64,000 nucleotides of DNA, taken from assembly GCA_965226095.1 (NCBI GenBank), contig OZ245336.1:434001-498000 (forward strand). Reading direction: 5' to 3'. The notes below the pieces were generated by a model. That model did not search any database. It worked only from the letters and a program-made list of their open reading frames with translations, and was not told the DNA's origin. The position numbers and the translations under genes were made by a program. Below, one piece after another: positions 60,644 through 64,000 of the stretch (within the stretch, counting starts at the first letter, position 1; each line of letters begins with the position of its first letter). Source of the DNA: JANQSP01 sp965226095 (GTDB taxonomy: Bacteria > Bdellovibrionota > Bdellovibrionia > Bdellovibrionales > UBA1609).

Positions 60644-60897
60644 AAATAATTATTATTGCAATTATAGCCTTATGTGTACCTTATTTTGTATCAGCAGGAG
60701 CTTTAGGGACAGCAAAAATTCATGGAAAGGTGCTAAAATATGATAAAAATAGTGTTACTCTTGTTTTGGAAAATGATCATAAATTAAAAGTACCCAGAGA
60801 AACAATAAAAGAGCCTAAGCTGAAGCGAAACAAAAAAGTTGTTGCTCTTTTTACTGCCATCGAGCTGATGGAACTTTTTAAAAATAAAAATCAATAA
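60640..60897 (+). CDS. Small secreted partner protein, cassette 2
   Basis: The 85-residue product has a signal peptide ending near VSAG and a beta-rich domain with IHGKVLKYDKNSVTL, KLKVPRETI, KLKRNKKVVALFTAIELMEL. It is homologous to the product of 34795-35100, and the two genes occupy the same place in their cassettes, overlapping the gene before by ATGA. The function is unknown. Co-folding or export help for the large protein is one possibility. Confidence 0.75.
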   Translation: MKIIIIAIIALCVPYFVSAGALGTAKIHGKVLKYDKNSVTLVLENDHKLKVPRETIKEPKLKRNKKVVALFTAIELMELFKNKNQ

Positions 60898-60902
60898 GCT
60901 AT

Positions 60903-61043
60903 TTACCAGATCTCTTTACCTACTCTAATATGGTTATTTTCTGAGTGCAGATTTTTTTTGGTGACTTGAGATAATAAATCTTTTAATTGAAGTGGTGTTT
61001 TTTCAGAAAAAACAGTATTGAAACTCTTTCTTTTTGCACTCAT
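60903..61043 (-). CDS. Possible small basic protein of 46 residues
   Basis: On the minus strand an ATG at 61043, preceded by AGAAGGAAG at good spacing, opens a frame of 46 codons (MSAKRKSFNTVFSEKTPLQL, ending VGKEIW). The product is basic and without a signal peptide. The ribosome site is the main support. It is convergent with cassette 2. No family is recognised. The rest of 61044-61316 shows no other gene. Confidence 0.4.
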   Translation of the reverse strand: MSAKRKSFNTVFSEKTPLQLKDLLSQVTKKNLHSENNHIRVGKEIW

Positions 61044-61316
61044 TGAAATCTTCCTTCTAGGATTTAAATTGAGTATATATAAAATGTAATAATTGGTCTA
61101 ATTATTTTTTCAGTTTTTAAATAGAAACTCATAGTAGAAGTATTGATACAGATACTTTGATGAGCTATAGTTTGGTACAGTTTTTCCAGGAAAAAAGTGA
61201 AAATCAGCAAATAATGCAGTTTTGGGTTATATTCTGTCTACCATTTCTCATCCTTTAAAAAAACATCTTAAAGCTCTATAAAAAATGTTTTAAGGTTTTA
61301 AAAAAAGGGACCTTCA

Positions 61317-62903
61317 TTGATTTTAGAAACAAAGATAAATAAACACTCTGAAGAATTTTTGAAAAATTATTCCTCTATGAAACAAAAACTGGAGGAATTA
61401 CAAAAACTACAAATATCAACCAAAGCCGGCGGCAATCCTGAAAGTCATCAGCGACAAAAAGAAAGAAACAAATATCCTGTACGAGAACGTATTGAACGCA
61501 TTAAGGATCGTGATACTCAGTTTTTGGAATTTTCTACTTTAGCTGGTTACCGATTATACCAGGAAGATGTGCCAGCTGGTGGTATTATTACAGGTATTGC
61601 TGTTATTCATAAGCGTCCCTGTGTGATTGTGGCTAACGATCCAACAGTTAAAGGTGGAACTTATTTTCCTATCACTATAAAAAAACATTTAAGAGCTCAA
61701 GAAATAGCATTGGAAAATCACCTACCTTGTATTTATTTGGTGGATAGTGGAGGGGCTTATCTTCCTTATCAGGATGAAGTGTTTCCTGATAGAGAGCATT
61801 TTGGTCGTATTTTTTATAATCAAGCTCGTTTAAGTGCCAAGGGTATTACACAAATTTCAGCAGTGCTGGGACATTGTACAGCCGGTGGAGCTTATGTGCC
61901 GGCCATGTCAGATGAGAATATTATTGTTAAAGATAATGGAACCATTTTTTTGGCAGGTCCTCCTTTAGTGGAAGCAGCCACTGGGGAAAAAGTTGATGCT
62001 CAAGAGTTGGGAGGAGCTACTTTACACACATCTACATCCGGTGTCAGTGATCACTTTGCTGATAATGAAGAAGAAGCTTTACAAAGAATAAGAGATATTG
62101 TGTTTCACTTGGGAGTTCATAAGAAACAACACTTAAATTTAAGAGATAGCAAGGAGCCTATGTATCCTGCCGATGAAATATATGGAATTTTACCACCTGA
62201 TCTTAAACAACCTTTTGATGTAAAAGAAATTATTGCTCGCTTGGTGGATGGTTCTGAATTTCATGAGTTTAAAAAAAATTATGGTACCAGTTTAGTCACT
62301 GGCTGGGCACATTTGCACGGATACCCAGTGGGTATTTTAGCCAATCAAGGGGTTTTATTTTCTGAGTCTGCTCTTAAGGCCACACATTTCATCGATCTTT
62401 GCGATAAAAGAAAAATTCCTCTGCTGTTTTTACAAAACATTGTTGGATTTATGGTGGGCAGGGAATATGAGAGTGAAGGTATTACCAAACATGGGGCAAA
62501 AATGGTAACAGCTGTCAGTCTGGCTAGGGTACCTAAGTTTACAGTGATTATCGGAGCTTCCTATGGAGCTGGGAATTATGGGATGTGTGGAAGAGCCTAT
62601 CAACCTCGTCAACTATGGATGTGGCCATCAGCCCGTATTGCTGTTATGGGAGGATCTCAGGCCGAACAGGTCTTACAATCCATCAAAGTAAAATCAGGTC
62701 AACAAAAAAACGACAATAAAAACAGAGAAGACTCTTTAGTGGATCAATACAAAAAGCAAAGTACTGCGCTTTATTCTACAGCCAGACTGTGGGACGATGG
62801 TATTATTGATCCAACCGAGACCAGAAAAGTACTGGCTATGGGATTGGACGCCAGCCTCTATGCTTCTTTTAAAAAACAGGCAAAAGGAATTTACAGAATG
62901 TGA
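61317..62903 (+). CDS. mccB: Methylcrotonyl-CoA carboxylase carboxyltransferase subunit
   Basis: The beta subunit transfers CO2 to 3-methylcrotonyl-CoA in leucine breakdown. The sequence closely follows MCC-beta: YQEDVPAGGIITGIAVIH, ANDPTVKGGTYFPITIKKHL, IYLVDSGGAYLPYQDEVFPD, FLAGPPLVEAATGEKVDAQE and SYGAGNYGMCGRAYQPRQLW. Length is 528 residues, as expected. The start is TTG at 61317 with an AAGGGA site. The enoyl-CoA hydratase and biotin carboxylase genes follow, completing the leucine pathway unit. Confidence 0.94.
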   Translation: MILETKINKHSEEFLKNYSSMKQKLEELQKLQISTKAGGNPESHQRQKERNKYPVRERIERIKDRDTQFLEFSTLAGYRLYQEDVPAGGIITGIAVIHKRPCVIVANDPTVKGGTYFPITIKKHLRAQEIALENHLPCIYLVDSGGAYLPYQDEVFPDREHFGRIFYNQARLSAKGITQISAVLGHCTAGGAYVPAMSDENIIVKDNGTIFLAGPPLVEAATGEKVDAQELGGATLHTSTSGVSDHFADNEEEALQRIRDIVFHLGVHKKQHLNLRDSKEPMYPADEIYGILPPDLKQPFDVKEIIARLVDGSEFHEFKKNYGTSLVTGWAHLHGYPVGILANQGVLFSESALKATHFIDLCDKRKIPLLFLQNIVGFMVGREYESEGITKHGAKMVTAVSLARVPKFTVIIGASYGAGNYGMCGRAYQPRQLWMWPSARIAVMGGSQAEQVLQSIKVKSGQQKNDNKNREDSLVDQYKKQSTALYSTARLWDDGIIDPTETRKVLAMGLDASLYASFKKQAKGIYRM

Positions 62904-62949
62904 AAATAGGAAATAGGAAATAGAAAATGAAAGAAACAAAAGGTTAAAA

Positions 62950-63720
62950 TTGTTGAAAACAATAACATTTCAAAAAACAGATGAGACAGTGTTTATTTCT
63001 CTCAATCGACCAGAGAAAAGAAATGCCTTAAATCCGGAATTGATTCAGGAGCTCTTATCCGTTTTTGAGAAAGTGAACTCTGATTCGTCTGTTCAATTAG
63101 TTGTGTTATCAGGTAAAGGATCTGTTTTCTGTGCAGGAGCAGATTTAAAGTGGTTAAGTGATGAGAAGCTTTTTAATAAAACTGTGCTCAACCAATTGTT
63201 TTCTTTATTAAAGTTAATTAATGACTGTAAAGTGCCGGTGCTGGGTGTAGTGCATGGACACGTGGTTGGTGGTGGTATTGGCCTGCTTTCTGTTTGTGAT
63301 ATTGTTATTGCAGAAGTAAATACGAAATTTTGTTTTTCAGAAACTCGTTTAGGTCTTGTCCCTTCAATTATCAGTCCTTTTATTATAAGAAAGACAGGTA
63401 TTTCTCATGTTAAACCTTATATGTTAAGTGCTTTGTCTTTTTCAGCAAGAGAGGCGCAAAAACTGGGGTTAGTGCATTTTATTGGCAGTCAGAAAGATTG
63501 CGATCAGTATTTAAATAAATTAAAAGATAATTTCAAAACATTGGATCTATATGCGCTTATTCAAACTAAAGAATTATTGAAGAATGTAGATACAATACCT
63601 ATTGATGAAACACAGAAACGATGTGTAGACTTAATAGCGGATATTAGGAAAAGAGATTCAGTTAAACAGAGAATTAAAAAATTATTTCAGAAAACCAATA
63701 ATGTGTCAGATAATAGATAG
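62950..63720 (+). CDS. liuC: Enoyl-CoA hydratase family, probable methylglutaconyl-CoA hydratase
   Basis: The enzyme hydrates methylglutaconyl-CoA in leucine degradation. Crotonase features are FISLNRPEKRNALNPELI, SVFCAGADLKWL with the oxyanion hole, and VVHGHVVGGGIGLLSVCDIV. The catalytic Glu region reads FSETRLGLVPSIISPFIIRK. Length is 256 residues. TTG is the start. The specific substrate is inferred from its place between mccB and mccA. Confidence 0.88.
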   Translation: MLKTITFQKTDETVFISLNRPEKRNALNPELIQELLSVFEKVNSDSSVQLVVLSGKGSVFCAGADLKWLSDEKLFNKTVLNQLFSLLKLINDCKVPVLGVVHGHVVGGGIGLLSVCDIVIAEVNTKFCFSETRLGLVPSIISPFIIRKTGISHVKPYMLSALSFSAREAQKLGLVHFIGSQKDCDQYLNKLKDNFKTLDLYALIQTKELLKNVDTIPIDETQKRCVDLIADIRKRDSVKQRIKKLFQKTNNVSDNR

Positions 63721-63773
63721 AAATTTTTTCTTATGTAAAAATATAAAGTGTTTAACTGGTAGAAGTGGAAAAA

Positions 63774-64000
63774 ATGTTTATGATAAATAAAATCGCTATT
63801 GCCAATAGAGGGGAAATAGCAGTTCGTTTATTGAGTACTTGTGAAGAGATGGGTTTAAACCCTGTTTTGCTTTATTCTTCAGCGGATGAAAATAGCTTAG
63901 CCTGTCGAATGAGTAAAGAAAAAATTTGTATTGGTGAAGCAGACCCTTTAAAAAGTTATTTAAATATTTCCACTGTCATAGAAGGCGCTTTAAGCGGCGG
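63774..64000 (+). CDS. mccA: Methylcrotonyl-CoA carboxylase biotin-containing subunit, N-terminal part
   Basis: The frame begins ATG (63774, or ATG 63780 in frame) with MINKIAIANRGEIAVRLL, the biotin carboxylase N-terminal domain, then VLLYSSADENSLACRMSKEK and KSYLNISTVIEGAL. It runs off the window end. Position after mccB and liuC points to the alpha subunit of MCC. Confidence 0.9.
   Translation, partial: MFMINKIAIANRGEIAVRLLSTCEEMGLNPVLLYSSADENSLACRMSKEKICIGEADPLKSYLNISTVIEGALSG

Overview
The window is AT-rich DNA from a free-energy-competent Gram-negative bacterium. It has outer-membrane lipoproteins, TonB-like and secretin proteins, an aa3-type cytochrome oxidase operon, complex I genes, a TCA cluster and leucine catabolism. 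The lineage cannot be fixed from sequence alone. A Tad pilus locus, TPR lipoproteins, a PEGA-type kinase, a sigma-54 activator and the cyt c-SCO-coxB order suggest a delta/Bdellovibrio-like proteobacterium. Ankyrin and RHS proteins, a chlamydia-type folate cluster and heavy short-repeat content suggest host or predator-prey association. This placement is inference.

Layout. 1-1860 (minus): cytochrome c, SCO and coxB (partial). 2161-9215: lipoproteins and the TPR lipoprotein / LolB-like / secA / zinc-ribbon operon. 9552-14148: phaR, a small membrane protein, tRNA-Asn, an RaiA/HPF-like protein and rnr. 14332-16578: an isolated nuoB-nuoCD pair. 16805-29049: a Tad pilus locus (repeat-bearing pilin-like protein, Flp, CpaA, three TadE/F-like pseudopilins, CpaB, CpaC, a CpaE-CpaF fusion, TadB) ending in an RHS/YD-repeat protein. 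29366-33396: RNase H, Grx2, RNase P RNA and transaldolase. 33720-35100: ankyrin cassette. 35104-42153 (minus): sigma-54 activator, tRNA-Phe, metB-like, uppP, kinase-like and two T2SSF-like genes. 42232-48420: histone-like repeat protein, mdh-sucC-sucD-ndk-pilF-rodZ and an exonuclease. 48430-51679 (minus): folate cluster folC2/folKP/folB/CADD. 51760-59006: M23 peptidase, PP2C, TonB-like, aceE, trmB and aroC. 59407-60897: a second cassette related to the ankyrin one. 61317-64000: leucine/isovalerate degradation (mccB, liuC, mccA start).

The main candidate for an undescribed system is a pair of two-gene cassettes, 33720-35100 and 59407-60897. Each encodes a secreted protein whose N-terminal module differs (ankyrin repeats versus charged coiled coil) but whose C-terminal domain shares one seven-cysteine pattern. 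Each is followed, through an identical 4-nt ATGA overlap, by a homologous small secreted partner. Both have a promoter of the same geometry (16-bp spacer, TAGAAT -10). In one the spacer contains a G9 tract. In the other the signal-peptide codons contain a perfect 20-bp tandem duplication that is not a multiple of three. Both features look like contingency switches.

A second theme is repeats. Two families of short palindromes (A: CTTGAAAAGTCC-type; B: GTCATCCCTGC-type) are scattered between genes, sometimes nested in each other, and one composite lies in frame inside trmB. A separate structured repeat core of about 65 bp occurs twice, each time inside perfect arms that differ completely between copies.
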